A stretch of DNA of 34,587 nt from an uncultured Microbacteriaceae bacterium (GTDB taxonomy: Bacteria > Actinomycetota > Actinomycetes > Actinomycetales > Microbacteriaceae), in the NCBI GenBank assembly GCA_903940225.1, contig CAJAKC010000042.1, forward strand, positions 1 to 34,587, written 5' to 3'. Position 1 is the stretch's first letter, and each line of letters starts with the position of its first letter. The translations under genes were made by a program, and so were the position numbers. This document shows, one piece after another, positions 16,591 through 24,581 of the stretch. The notes under the pieces were generated by a model that did not search any database, was not told the origin of the DNA, and saw nothing but the letters and a program-made list of their open reading frames with translations.

Positions 16591-18438
16591 ATGCCTCGTT
16601 CTACTCGCTCGCCGGTACCGGCCAAGACTGACCCGTCGATAATCCGCAACTTTTGCATCATTGCGCACATCGACCACGGTAAGTCGACCCTTGCCGACCG
16701 CATGCTGGGGATCACGGGAATCGTGGGCGACCGCGAAATGCGTGCGCAATACCTCGATCGTATGGACATCGAGCGCGAGCGCGGCATCACGATCAAGAGT
16801 CAAGCGGTGCGCATGCCCTGGAACGTCGGTGGCGTCGATTACGCGCTGAACATGATCGATACGCCCGGCCACGTCGACTTCACGTATGAGGTGTCACGTT
16901 CGCTCGCTGCGTGTGAAGGCGCGATTCTGCTGGTGGATGCCGCTCAGGGCATTGAAGCCCAGACACTGGCAAACCTTTATCTCGCTCTCGACAACGACCT
17001 CGAAATAATTCCTGTCCTCAACAAGATTGACCTTCCCGCGGCCGAACCGGAAAAGTATGCCAAAGAGCTCGCGTCGCTCATCGGGTGCGACCCCGCCGAC
17101 GTCATGCGCGTTTCGGGAAAGACGGGCGTTGGCGTGGACGAGCTTCTCGATCGAGTCGTCGAGAACATCCCCGCGCCGCAGGGTGACAAGAACGCACCCG
17201 CTCGCGCCATGATTTTTGATTCGGTCTACGATGCGTATCGCGGCGTGGTGACGTATGTGCGGGTAATCGACGGCACCCTGAGTCCGCGGGAGCGCATCCA
17301 AATGATGTCCACGAGGGCCTCGCACGAACTTCTCGAAATCGGTGTGTCCTCGCCCGAGCCGACTCCGTCAGAAGGGCTTTCGGTTGGTGAAGTGGGGTAT
17401 CTCATCACCGGGGTAAAGGATGTGCGCCAGTCGAAGGTGGGCGACACCGTGACCAACCTTGCCAAGCCCGCCACCGTTGCCCTCGACGGATACACCGACC
17501 CCAAGGCAATGGTTTTCTCGGGCCTTTATCCAATCGATGGCTCCGACTTTCCGCTACTGCGCGAAGCTTTGGACAAACTTAAGCTGTCCGATGCGTCGCT
17601 CAACTACGAGCCGGAAACCTCGGTCGCACTCGGTTTCGGCTTCCGTTGCGGATTCCTCGGACTGCTGCACCTCGAAATCATTGGCGAGCGACTCGAGCGT
17701 GAGTTTGGACTCGACCTCATCTCGACGGCGCCGAGTGTCATCTACAACGTGACGACCGACGACGGGAAACTCATCGAGGTCACCAACCCGTCCGAATACC
17801 CCGTGGGGAAGATCGCTCAGGTGCGCGAGCCGATTGTGCGAGCAGCCATCCTCGCCCCGAAAGATTTCGTCGGGACCATCATGGAATTGTGCCAACAGCG
17901 CCGCGGAACTCTGCTGGGGATGGACTACCTCGGCGAAGACCGTGTTGAAATCAAGTACACCATCCCGCTCGGGGAAATCGTCTTCGACTTTTTTGATCAG
18001 CTCAAGTCACGCACGGCGGGTTACGCGTCGCTCGACTATGAGCCCGCCGGCGAACAGGAAGCCGACCTCGTCAAGGTCGACATCCTCCTGCAGGGCGAAA
18101 AGGTCGATGCGTTCAGTGCCATCGTGCACAAGGACAAGGCCTACGCCTACGGAACGATGATGACGTCGAGGCTGCGCGAACTCATTCCGCGGCAACAGTT
18201 CGAAGTCCCTATCCAGGCAGCAATCGGCGCGCGTATCATTGCGCGTGAGAGCATCCGCGCGATGCGCAAGGACGTTCTCGCCAAGTGTTACGGAGGAGAC
18301 ATCAGCCGTAAGCGCAAGTTGCTTGAGAAGCAAAAAGAGGGAAAGAAGCGCATGAAGATGGTGGGTCGCGTCGAGGTGCCGCAGGAGGCATTCATTGCCG
18401 CGCTCTCGGGGGATGTCGAAAAGAAGGACAAGAAGTGA
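16591..18438 (+). CDS. lepA: elongation factor 4 (back-translocating GTPase)
   Basis: Ribosomal GTPase that remobilises stalled or mis-translocated ribosomes. About 615 residues. Seen: the P-loop [15 protein letters not shown], the switch segment [18 protein letters not shown], and [14 protein letters not shown] (G4). Domain II follows, then the EF-G-like domains with [17 protein letters not shown], and the LepA-specific C-terminus ([20 protein letters not shown]). The ATG at 16591 follows GGGGGA directly, which is very tight spacing; an in-frame ATG at 16570 would add seven residues, and neither is decisive. It is divergent from rpsT and overlaps the next gene by 4 bases (GTGA). Confidence 0.97.
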   Translation: MPRSTRSPVPAKTDPSIIRNFCIIAHIDHGKSTLADRMLGITGIVGDREMRAQYLDRMDIERERGITIKSQAVRMPWNVGGVDYALNMIDTPGHVDFTYEVSRSLAACEGAILLVDAAQGIEAQTLANLYLALDNDLEIIPVLNKIDLPAAEPEKYAKELASLIGCDPADVMRVSGKTGVGVDELLDRVVENIPAPQGDKNAPARAMIFDSVYDAYRGVVTYVRVIDGTLSPRERIQMMSTRASHELLEIGVSSPEPTPSEGLSVGEVGYLITGVKDVRQSKVGDTVTNLAKPATVALDGYTDPKAMVFSGLYPIDGSDFPLLREALDKLKLSDASLNYEPETSVALGFGFRCGFLGLLHLEIIGERLEREFGLDLISTAPSVIYNVTTDDGKLIEVTNPSEYPVGKIAQVREPIVRAAILAPKDFVGTIMELCQQRRGTLLGMDYLGEDRVEIKYTIPLGEIVFDFFDQLKSRTAGYASLDYEPAGEQEADLVKVDILLQGEKVDAFSAIVHKDKAYAYGTMMTSRLRELIPRQQFEVPIQAAIGARIIARESIRAMRKDVLAKCYGGDISRKRKLLEKQKEGKKRMKMVGRVEVPQEAFIAALSGDVEKKDKK

Positions 18439-18809
18439 ATCCCCTCGGCAACGCGCGGGTCCTCGTCGTTGTTTACGGAGTGCTCGCCCTCGCCGCTCTT
18501 GGTCGAAGTTCCTATCAGTTGGCAACCCGATTTTCGGAGGCGCCTTTCGCTTATGTCCTGTCGGCAATGGCGGCGCTCGTCTATGTCGTCGCCACGATCG
18601 CGGTCGCTCGCGGGAACCGGGCACTCGCGCTGTGGGCGATGGTATTCGAACTGGTCGGAGTGCTCGTGGTTGGCGCGCTCTCGACCCTCAATTCGGAGCT
18701 CTTTCCTCGTGACACCGTGTGGAGTCACTTCGGCGCCGGGTACCTGTGGGTTCCCCTGGCTCTGCCGATCATCGGGATCTGGTGGTTGGTGAAGGGGCGT
18801 CGACCGTGA
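18435..18809 (+). CDS. small four-helix membrane protein of unknown function
   Basis: A 124-residue protein with four predicted membrane helices (about residues 9-25, 37-57, 64-85 and 100-118), short polar loops and a basic end (KGRRP). No catalytic or binding motif is recognised. It is locked between lepA and ribF by 4-base GTGA overlaps on both sides, so it is certainly translated as part of that operon. The codon pattern matches its neighbours. The position gives no function. Confidence 0.85.
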   Translation: MNPLGNARVLVVVYGVLALAALGRSSYQLATRFSEAPFAYVLSAMAALVYVVATIAVARGNRALALWAMVFELVGVLVVGALSTLNSELFPRDTVWSHFGAGYLWVPLALPIIGIWWLVKGRRP

Positions 18810-19738
18810 ACTGGCCTACCCCCGCGGACGGCATCGCCTCGGTCGTGACGATCGGGAAGTTCGATGGAGTCCACCGCGGTCATCGCGAAGTCATCGCACA
18901 GTTGCGGTCGCGCGCCGAGGGTAGGCGTGTTGTCGCCGTGACGTTTGACCGCCACCCGCTTTCGGTTGTTGATCCTGCCCGAGCACCGTTGCCCCTTTTG
19001 TCGGTGAAGCAAAAGGTCGAGCAGCTTGAATCTGCCGGCGCCGACGTGGTCGTCGTTCTGCCGTTCACCGAAGCGTTCCGGGACCTCGCGCCAGAAGCCT
19101 TCGTTCGCGAGATTCTCGTCGACGGGTTCTCCGCTCAGCTCGTGCTCGTCGGAGAAGACTTTCACTACGGTCGAGACGGCGTGGGCACAATCGATTCGCT
19201 GCGAACCGAGGGCGAATCCTTTGGATTTACGGTGACGAGCATCGGTGACGTCTGTGTCGACGAGTCACACGAACGAATCTCGACGTCGACCATTCGAGAA
19301 TTGCTGGAAATCGGCGATGTTGAAGGTGCCGCTCGTTTGTTGGGACGACCACACACGATGCGGGGCGAGGTGGTTCACGGCCATCAGCGCGGGCGTGACC
19401 TGGGTTACCGCACGGTGAATCTGGCCGAGGGCGCCGAAGGCTTCGTGCCGTTTCCGGGGGTGTACGCGGGAACACTGAGCGTCGGCGGCAACGAGTACGT
19501 CACCGCCACTTCGGTCGGCTTTAATCCAACGTTCGGGGACGTGACGCGCGTACAGGTTGAGGCACACGCTCTCGATGCCAGCTTCGATGCGTATGGCAAA
19601 GTTGCCACCGTCTCGTTCACGCACCGCATCCGTGACTCGATCCAGTTCAGTTCTGTTGACGGGCTGATTGCGGCCATGGCCCAGGATGTCCTTGATGTTC
19701 GTGCGCTCGCTGCCGCCGGAGAAATTCCCATTTCCTGA
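18806..19738 (+). CDS. ribF: bifunctional riboflavin kinase / FAD synthetase
   Basis: Phosphorylates riboflavin to FMN and adenylates FMN to FAD. The 310-residue protein has an N-terminal nucleotidyltransferase domain (GKFDGVHRGHREVI near residue 17, VAVTFDRHP, VGEDFHYG, ISTSTIRELL) and a C-terminal kinase domain (VVHGHQRGRDLGYRTVNL, VYAGTL, GFNPTFG). The GTG at 18806 overlaps the upstream stop and has AAGGGG before it. FMN made here would serve pdxH and the luciferase-like enzyme, though they lie in another transcription unit. Confidence 0.96.
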   Translation: MNWPTPADGIASVVTIGKFDGVHRGHREVIAQLRSRAEGRRVVAVTFDRHPLSVVDPARAPLPLLSVKQKVEQLESAGADVVVVLPFTEAFRDLAPEAFVREILVDGFSAQLVLVGEDFHYGRDGVGTIDSLRTEGESFGFTVTSIGDVCVDESHERISTSTIRELLEIGDVEGAARLLGRPHTMRGEVVHGHQRGRDLGYRTVNLAEGAEGFVPFPGVYAGTLSVGGNEYVTATSVGFNPTFGDVTRVQVEAHALDASFDAYGKVATVSFTHRIRDSIQFSSVDGLIAAMAQDVLDVRALAAAGEIPIS

Positions 19739-19745
19739 AGCGATT

Positions 19746-19783
19746 GCGCAAATGTTGACGATTTGCTCATATGCGCGTAGAGT
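19746..19783 (+). promoter_or_regulatory. promoter with operator for the HTH-DeoC gene
   Basis: TTGACG (19755-19760), a 17-base spacer and TAGAGT (19778-19783), then 6 bases to the GTG at 19790: one of the best promoters in the window, and leaderless. The inverted repeat GCAAAT (19748-19753)-N7-ATTTGC (19761-19766) brackets the -35 exactly, so a protein bound there would block polymerase. A second pair, GCGCA (19746-19750) and TGCGC (19772-19776), spans -35 to -10. Confidence 0.75.
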
Positions 19784-19789
19784 TCTGCA

Positions 19790-20971
19790 GTGAGCAATTC
19801 TGAGTCGGACATCGCGCGCCGCGCCGCGCGACTGTATTACGACGAGAACAAGACCCAAGACGAAATCGGCGAGATGCTCGACATCACGCGGTGGAAGGTT
19901 GGCCGTCTGTTGGCGCTGGCCCGTGAGGTTGGAATCGTGTCTATTTCCATCACCGACTCTGCGACGCCGAGCGAACGCAGTTCGAGTGGGATTATCCCGA
20001 CGGATCGATCGCGCGCGCAGGGCGTCACCGACACTCAGTCACTGCGGTCGTTTCTGCGTCGACTGCCGGCAGTAGACGCAATCGGTCTCGAGGCTCGCGC
20101 GGCGACTCTTGCCACGCGCTCTATAAAGACAGAATCCAAGCGCGCCGCTCTGGACACGATCATCCGGCTCGTCGACCTGACGACCCTCGAGGGGGCTGAC
20201 ACTCCGGGCAAAGTAAAGTCGCTCGTCGCCAAGGCGCTGGTTCCCGATGCGAGCGATCCAACGACGCCCCGCGTCGCGGCTGTCTGTGTTTATCCGGACA
20301 TGGTGGCGCACGCCGTTGCCGCGCTCGGACCGAACCGCGGCGACGGCGAGAGCGGCATCGCGGTTGCCTCCGTCGCAACAGCATTTCCCAGCGGGCGATC
20401 CACCATCGACGTAAAACTTGCGGACACCCGGTTCGCGGTCGACAAGGGCGCCACCGAAATCGACATGGTGATTGACCGCGGGGCGTTTCTGTCGGGCGAT
20501 CTCGAGACCGTCTTCAATCAGATCGTGCTCGTTCGCGAGGCGTGTGTGCGCGCCGACGGGTCACACGCCCACCTCAAGGTGATCCTCGAAACGGGCGAAC
20601 TGCGCACCTATGACAACATCAAGCGAGCATCCTGGCTAGCCATTCTCGCCGGTGCCGACTTCATCAAGACGTCCACGGGCAAAGTACAACCGGCCGCCAC
20701 CTTGCCGACAACGGTTCTCATGCTCGAGGTTGTGCGGGACTGGTTCCACCTCACGGGCGAACGAATCGGAGTTAAACCCGCCGGCGGAATTCGACAGTCG
20801 AAGGACGCCATCCGCTACCTCGTGGCTGTCGCCGAAGTGGCTGGGGAGGAATGGCTCACGCCCCACTTGTTCCGCTTTGGCGCGTCCAGCCTGCTCAACG
20901 ACGTGCTCTTGCAACGGCAAAAGATGACCACCGGTCGCTACAGCGGCCCCGACTATGTGACCGTGGACTAG
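19790..20971 (+). CDS. deoC: HTH (SorC/DeoR-type)-deoxyribose-phosphate aldolase fusion
   Basis: A 393-residue fusion. Residues 1-48 are the DNA-binding head of SorC/DeoR-type sugar regulators: ARRAARLYYDENKTQDEIGE, then LDITRWKVGRLLALAREVGIV. After a polar linker (about 49-85) the protein is a complete aldolase of the longer, eukaryote-like DERA type: DLTTLEG, EIDMVID with Asp225, FIKTSTGK with the Schiff-base Lys293, GVKPAGGIR with Lys329, and LFRFGASSLLNDVL. The aldolase cleaves 2-deoxyribose 5-phosphate into acetaldehyde and glyceraldehyde 3-phosphate. The sugar-binding domain normally attached to this HTH is absent, and the aldolase is in its place. The same open frame, one promoter and GTG start show that it is a real fusion. 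It is followed after 8 bases by the aldehyde dehydrogenase gene. Self-regulation is inferred from the operator at its promoter. Confidence 0.93.
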   Translation: MSNSESDIARRAARLYYDENKTQDEIGEMLDITRWKVGRLLALAREVGIVSISITDSATPSERSSSGIIPTDRSRAQGVTDTQSLRSFLRRLPAVDAIGLEARAATLATRSIKTESKRAALDTIIRLVDLTTLEGADTPGKVKSLVAKALVPDASDPTTPRVAAVCVYPDMVAHAVAALGPNRGDGESGIAVASVATAFPSGRSTIDVKLADTRFAVDKGATEIDMVIDRGAFLSGDLETVFNQIVLVREACVRADGSHAHLKVILETGELRTYDNIKRASWLAILAGADFIKTSTGKVQPAATLPTTVLMLEVVRDWFHLTGERIGVKPAGGIRQSKDAIRYLVAVAEVAGEEWLTPHLFRFGASSLLNDVLLQRQKMTTGRYSGPDYVTVD

Positions 20972-20979
20972 GAGTTCCC

Positions 20980-22428
20980 GTGAGTTTTCTCGAATACGCG
21001 CCAGCGCCGGAATCGACGTCAATCCTTAATTTGTCGCCGTCCTACGGGTTGTTCATCAATGGCGAGTGGGTCGACGGTGGGGACGATTCCTACACCACCA
21101 TTTCACCGGCGACGGAAAAGCCCATCGCTGAAATTGCTCACGCGTCAGCCAACGATGTAGACCGAGCTGTCGCTGCGGCACGCCGCGCCTATGACACGGT
21201 CTGGTCCCGCATGAGCGGCGCCGACCGCGGCAAGTACCTGTTTCGCATAGCCCGGCTGATTCAGGAACGTGCGCGCGAACTCGCGGTCGCCGAGACGCTG
21301 GATAACGGCAAGCCCATTCGCGAGACCCGGGACGTCGACGTTCCGCTCGTCGCCGCGTGGTTCTTCCACTACGCCGGGTGGTCAGACAAACTCGAGTGGG
21401 CGGGTCTCGGTGCAAACCCGAAATCGCTCGGGGTTGCCGGTCAGATCATTCCGTGGAACTTCCCGTTGCTCATGCTCGCGTGGAAGGTCGCCCCCGCACT
21501 GGCGGCCGGAAACACCGTCGTTCTCAAACCCGCCGAAACGACCCCGCTGACCGCGCTGTTGTTTGCCGAGATTTGCCAACAGGCTGGCCTGCCCGCGGGA
21601 GTCGTGAACATCATTCCCGGTCGCGGAAGCGTCGCCGGCGCTCGGTTGGTCGAACACCCGGATGTCAACAAGATCGCGTTTACGGGTTCGACGGCGGTGG
21701 GTCGCCAGATTGCCCGAACGATCGCGGGAACGGACACCAAACTCACCCTCGAACTCGGCGGCAAAGGCGCGAACATCGTTTTCGACGATGCGGCGGTGGA
21801 CGAGGCGGTCGAGGGCATTGTTCGCGGAATCTTCTTCAACCAGGGGCACGTGTGTTGCGCCGGTTCGCGGTTGCTTGTCCAAGAGAACATTCACGACGAA
21901 ATCGTCGAGAAGCTCACCCGTCGACTGAGCACACTGCGACTGGGCGATCCCCTAGACAAGAACACGGACATCGGTGCGATCAACTCGAAAGAGCAACTGG
22001 ACCGCATAACCGCGCTCGTGAACACCGGCGAAAGCGAAGGCGCCGAACGGTGGACGCTGGATTGCCCCGTGCCAAAGGCTGGCTTCTGGTTCCGCCCGAC
22101 CGTTTTCACCAACGTCGCGACGAGCAACACCATCGCCCGCGAGGAGATTTTCGGTCCGGTGCTGTCCGTCCTGACGTTTCGCACCGCCGACGAAGCGATC
22201 ACGAAAGCGAACAACACCCCGTACGGACTGTCGGCGGGAATCTGGACTCAGAACGCCAGTCGGATGCTGCGGGTTGCCGATGAACTTCGCGCCGGGGTCA
22301 TCTGGGCGAATACGTTCAACCAGTTCGATCCGACGAGCCCTTTCGGCGGCTACAAGGAATCCGGTTACGGGCGCGAGGGTGGCCGTCACGGACTCACCGC
22401 GTATTTGACGAACGGAGATGCACGATGA
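20980..22428 (+). CDS. aldehyde dehydrogenase, probable acetaldehyde oxidation
   Basis: NAD(P)-dependent dehydrogenase, 482 residues, complete. Seen: INGEWVDGG, IIPWNFPLLMLAWKVAPALA, the Rossmann FTGSTAVG, the general base Glu258 in LELGGKGANIVFDDA, and the catalytic Cys292 in FNQGHVCCAGSR (34 residues apart, as usual). EEIFGPVLSV and a C-terminal PFGGYKESGYGREGG follow. The GTG at 20980 uses AGGAG (20970-20974), which overlaps the stop of the aldolase gene. Placed right after the aldolase, it most likely oxidises the acetaldehyde released. It overlaps the following partner gene by 4 bases (ATGA). Confidence 0.94.
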   Translation: MSFLEYAPAPESTSILNLSPSYGLFINGEWVDGGDDSYTTISPATEKPIAEIAHASANDVDRAVAAARRAYDTVWSRMSGADRGKYLFRIARLIQERARELAVAETLDNGKPIRETRDVDVPLVAAWFFHYAGWSDKLEWAGLGANPKSLGVAGQIIPWNFPLLMLAWKVAPALAAGNTVVLKPAETTPLTALLFAEICQQAGLPAGVVNIIPGRGSVAGARLVEHPDVNKIAFTGSTAVGRQIARTIAGTDTKLTLELGGKGANIVFDDAAVDEAVEGIVRGIFFNQGHVCCAGSRLLVQENIHDEIVEKLTRRLSTLRLGDPLDKNTDIGAINSKEQLDRITALVNTGESEGAERWTLDCPVPKAGFWFRPTVFTNVATSNTIAREEIFGPVLSVLTFRTADEAITKANNTPYGLSAGIWTQNASRMLRVADELRAGVIWANTFNQFDPTSPFGGYKESGYGREGGRHGLTAYLTNGDAR

Positions 22429-23288
22429 GCCGCCTTCCCGTCGCAAAGACCTACAAGCTCTTTATCGGTGGCGCCTTCCCGCGCAGCGAATCGGGTCGCG
22501 TGTACGACGTGGCCACGCCAACGGGGGAGTTCATCGCGAACGCATCCAAGGCGAGCCGCAAGGACGCGCGGGATGCGGTTGTTGCCGCCCGTGCTGCCGT
22601 CGCTAAATGGTCGGGAGCTACCGCCAATAACCGCGGTCAGGTGCTGTATCGCATCGCCGAAATGCTGGAGGGACGAACCGCACAGTTCATCGACGAGATT
22701 CAGAAGTCGACCGGTGCATCGGCGAAGGACGCGTCGGCGGAAGTTCACGCGGCGATCGACCTGCTGGTCTGGTACGCGGGGTGGACGGACAAGTACGCCC
22801 AAGTGGTCGGTGGCGCGAACCCCGTTGCCGGACCGTTCTTCAACCTTTCCGTGCCCGAACCGACCGGTGTGGTTGCGGTCGTTGCGCCGCAGACGGGACC
22901 AACCTCACTGCTGGGACTGGTCGCAACCGTGGCACCGGCACTTGTCACGGGAAACACCGTCGTGGTTATCGCGAGCGAGTCGTCACCCTGTGCGGCGATG
23001 TCGTTTGCCGAAGTTGTTGCGACGAGTGATGTCCCGGGCGGAGTCGTCAACATTCTGACGGGGTCGCCGACGGAGATGACCCCGTGGCTCGCCAGCCATC
23101 AAGACATCAACGCGATTGACCTGACCGGAGCCGATAGCGAACTCGCACTGGCGTGTGAGCGCGATGCAGCCGAGACCCTCAAGCGCGTCGTGCGCCCCGG
23201 ACAGTTCAGCGCGACGCTGGGATCGATCGATCGAATCGGCGCTTTTGTCGAGACGAAGACGGTCTGGCACACCAAGTCGCTCTCCTAG
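22425..23288 (+). CDS. truncated, non-catalytic aldehyde dehydrogenase-like partner
   Basis: A 287-residue protein matching only the N-terminal cofactor-binding region of aldehyde dehydrogenases: LFIGGAFPRSESGRVY, ATPTGEFIANASKASRKDA, a weak VAPQTGPTSLLGLVATVAPALVTG, and PGGVVNILTG. It has no LELGGK glutamate, no catalytic Cys and no C-terminal domain. The frame is intact and the start overlaps the stop of the full enzyme (ATGA), so this is a maintained partner and not a fresh pseudogene. Full plus truncated subunits add to 769 residues, like the two-part ALDH16 proteins (catalytic unit plus non-catalytic ALDH-like unit). A structural or stabilising role is inferred. Confidence 0.85.
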   Translation: MSRLPVAKTYKLFIGGAFPRSESGRVYDVATPTGEFIANASKASRKDARDAVVAARAAVAKWSGATANNRGQVLYRIAEMLEGRTAQFIDEIQKSTGASAKDASAEVHAAIDLLVWYAGWTDKYAQVVGGANPVAGPFFNLSVPEPTGVVAVVAPQTGPTSLLGLVATVAPALVTGNTVVVIASESSPCAAMSFAEVVATSDVPGGVVNILTGSPTEMTPWLASHQDINAIDLTGADSELALACERDAAETLKRVVRPGQFSATLGSIDRIGAFVETKTVWHTKSLS

Positions 23289-23334
23289 ACGCACGGTGCG
23301 CGGGCGAACGTCTCGTCATCGAACGCGAGTGGGC

Positions 23335-23343
23335 TGATACCCT
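23335..23343 (+). promoter_or_regulatory. extended -10 of truB (leaderless)
   Basis: TGA-TACCCT is an extended -10 (TGN before TANNNT), ending 6 bases before the GTG at 23350. It separates truB from the deoxyribose genes, whose last stop is at 23288. Confidence 0.55.
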
Positions 23344-23349
23344 CGCAGT

Positions 23350-24222
23350 GTGGTGAGCGGAATCCTGGTAGTCGACAAACCGCAGGGGCCGTCTAGCCAT
23401 TCGGTTGTCTCACTCGCGCGGCGCGCGCTCGGTACCCGCAAAATTGGCCACGCGGGAACCCTTGACCCGATGGCGACCGGTGTTCTCGTTCTCGGGGTCA
23501 ACTCCGCCACTCGACTGCTGACCTATCTTGTTGGTGCAGACAAAACATATGAGGCGACGATTCGACTGGGTTCGGCGACGGTGACGGATGACGCCGAAGG
23601 CGAAACGATCGCCGTCGTCGCCCCAGAGGACGTCGCCGCGGTGACGGATGACGCACTGCATCGCGAAATCGCTGTTCTGACGGGTGACATCGAACAACGA
23701 CCGTCGGCGGTATCCGCGATCAAGGTTGCGGGGCAGCGCGCCTACGATCGGGTTCGTGCCGGAGAAGACGTTGTGCTGGACGCTCGAAGGGTGCGCGTCG
23801 ACCGGTTTGATGTTCGCGCGATTCGCCGCCTCACGGATTTCCTCGACGTCGATGTGCTGGTCGATTGCACCTCGGGAACGTACATCCGAGCGCTTGCCCG
23901 GGATCTCGGCACGGCACTGGGCGTGGGCGGCCACCTCACCGCGCTGCGTCGCACTCGCGTTGGACTCTTCACTCTCGATAACGCCGTCGCGCCCGACACG
24001 ATCCGAGACAGTGACGTGGTGGCGGCTGCCGATGCTGCGTCGATGTTGTTTCCCGCGTGGGACCTGACCGAGGACGAGGAACGCGATGTTCGATTCGGGA
24101 AGCGCGTGAAGACCACGGTCGCCGACGCGCCTCTCGTTGCGGCGGTTCGAGACGGTGTCCTCGTGGCAATCGTGCGAATCACCCACGGCGTCGCGCACGT
24201 CGAGACGGGATTCCCCCAATGA
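23350..24222 (+). CDS. truB: tRNA pseudouridine-55 synthase
   Basis: Makes pseudouridine 55 in the T-loop of tRNAs. The 290-residue protein has GILVVDKPQGPSSHSVV, the catalytic Asp39 in GHAGTLDPMATGVL, DKTYEATIRLGSAT, QRPSAVSAIKVAGQRAYDR and SGTYIRALARDLG, then a C-terminal extension as in actinobacterial TruB. Two consecutive GTG codons (23350, 23353) could start it. The first is 6 bases after the -10 and is preferred for a leaderless mRNA. It overlaps the next gene by 4 bases. Confidence 0.96.
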   Translation: MVSGILVVDKPQGPSSHSVVSLARRALGTRKIGHAGTLDPMATGVLVLGVNSATRLLTYLVGADKTYEATIRLGSATVTDDAEGETIAVVAPEDVAAVTDDALHREIAVLTGDIEQRPSAVSAIKVAGQRAYDRVRAGEDVVLDARRVRVDRFDVRAIRRLTDFLDVDVLVDCTSGTYIRALARDLGTALGVGGHLTALRRTRVGLFTLDNAVAPDTIRDSDVVAAADAASMLFPAWDLTEDEERDVRFGKRVKTTVADAPLVAAVRDGVLVAIVRITHGVAHVETGFPQ

Positions 24223-24581
24223 TCGAGTGGTTCACGACCGTCTCCGTCGTCATCGCGGTGCTTGCCGGATCGGTGGCACTGGTGTCGGGACTTCGCGGTA
24301 CCGCGCCGCGTGACCTCACTGTCCTTTCGACCCTTGCCGTCGAGGCGGTCCTCGTCATTCAGGTTGGAGTAGCGATCGCTCAACCGTTTATGGGGAATCC
24401 GACGGTGGGTGACCCGCTCGAATTCTGGATGTATCTCGTCACCGCGCTGCTCATGCCCCCGGCCGTCGTGATCTGGGCAATCGTGGACAAGACGAAGTGG
24501 GGGACTCTGGCGATGGGTGGAGTATCGCTCTCCGTTGCCGTCATGATTCTGCGCATGTCGGTCATTTGGGCCGGCGCCTGA
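24219..24581 (+). CDS. small membrane protein of unknown function
   Basis: A 120-residue protein with four hydrophobic segments (about residues 6-24, 36-53, 68-88 and 95-116) and no recognised motif. The ATG overlaps the truB stop (ATGA), and its own stop shares bases with the hemW start (TGATG), so it belongs to a truB-hemW transcription unit. A longer reading from 24057 overlaps truB and is rejected. It has the same size class as the protein between lepA and ribF, but I see no clear sequence similarity. Confidence 0.8.
   Translation: MIEWFTTVSVVIAVLAGSVALVSGLRGTAPRDLTVLSTLAVEAVLVIQVGVAIAQPFMGNPTVGDPLEFWMYLVTALLMPPAVVIWAIVDKTKWGTLAMGGVSLSVAVMILRMSVIWAGA

Noticed and set aside
16428-16796. 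N-terminal extension of rpsT to 252 codons
   Set aside because: It reads back through the intergenic region into lepA. The S20 N-terminus MANIKSQIK begins at the GTG with a ribosome site.
23410-24219. Minus-strand frame of 269 codons opposite truB
   Set aside because: Exact antisense of a well-conserved gene with no motif. Its end coincides with truB only by codon phase.
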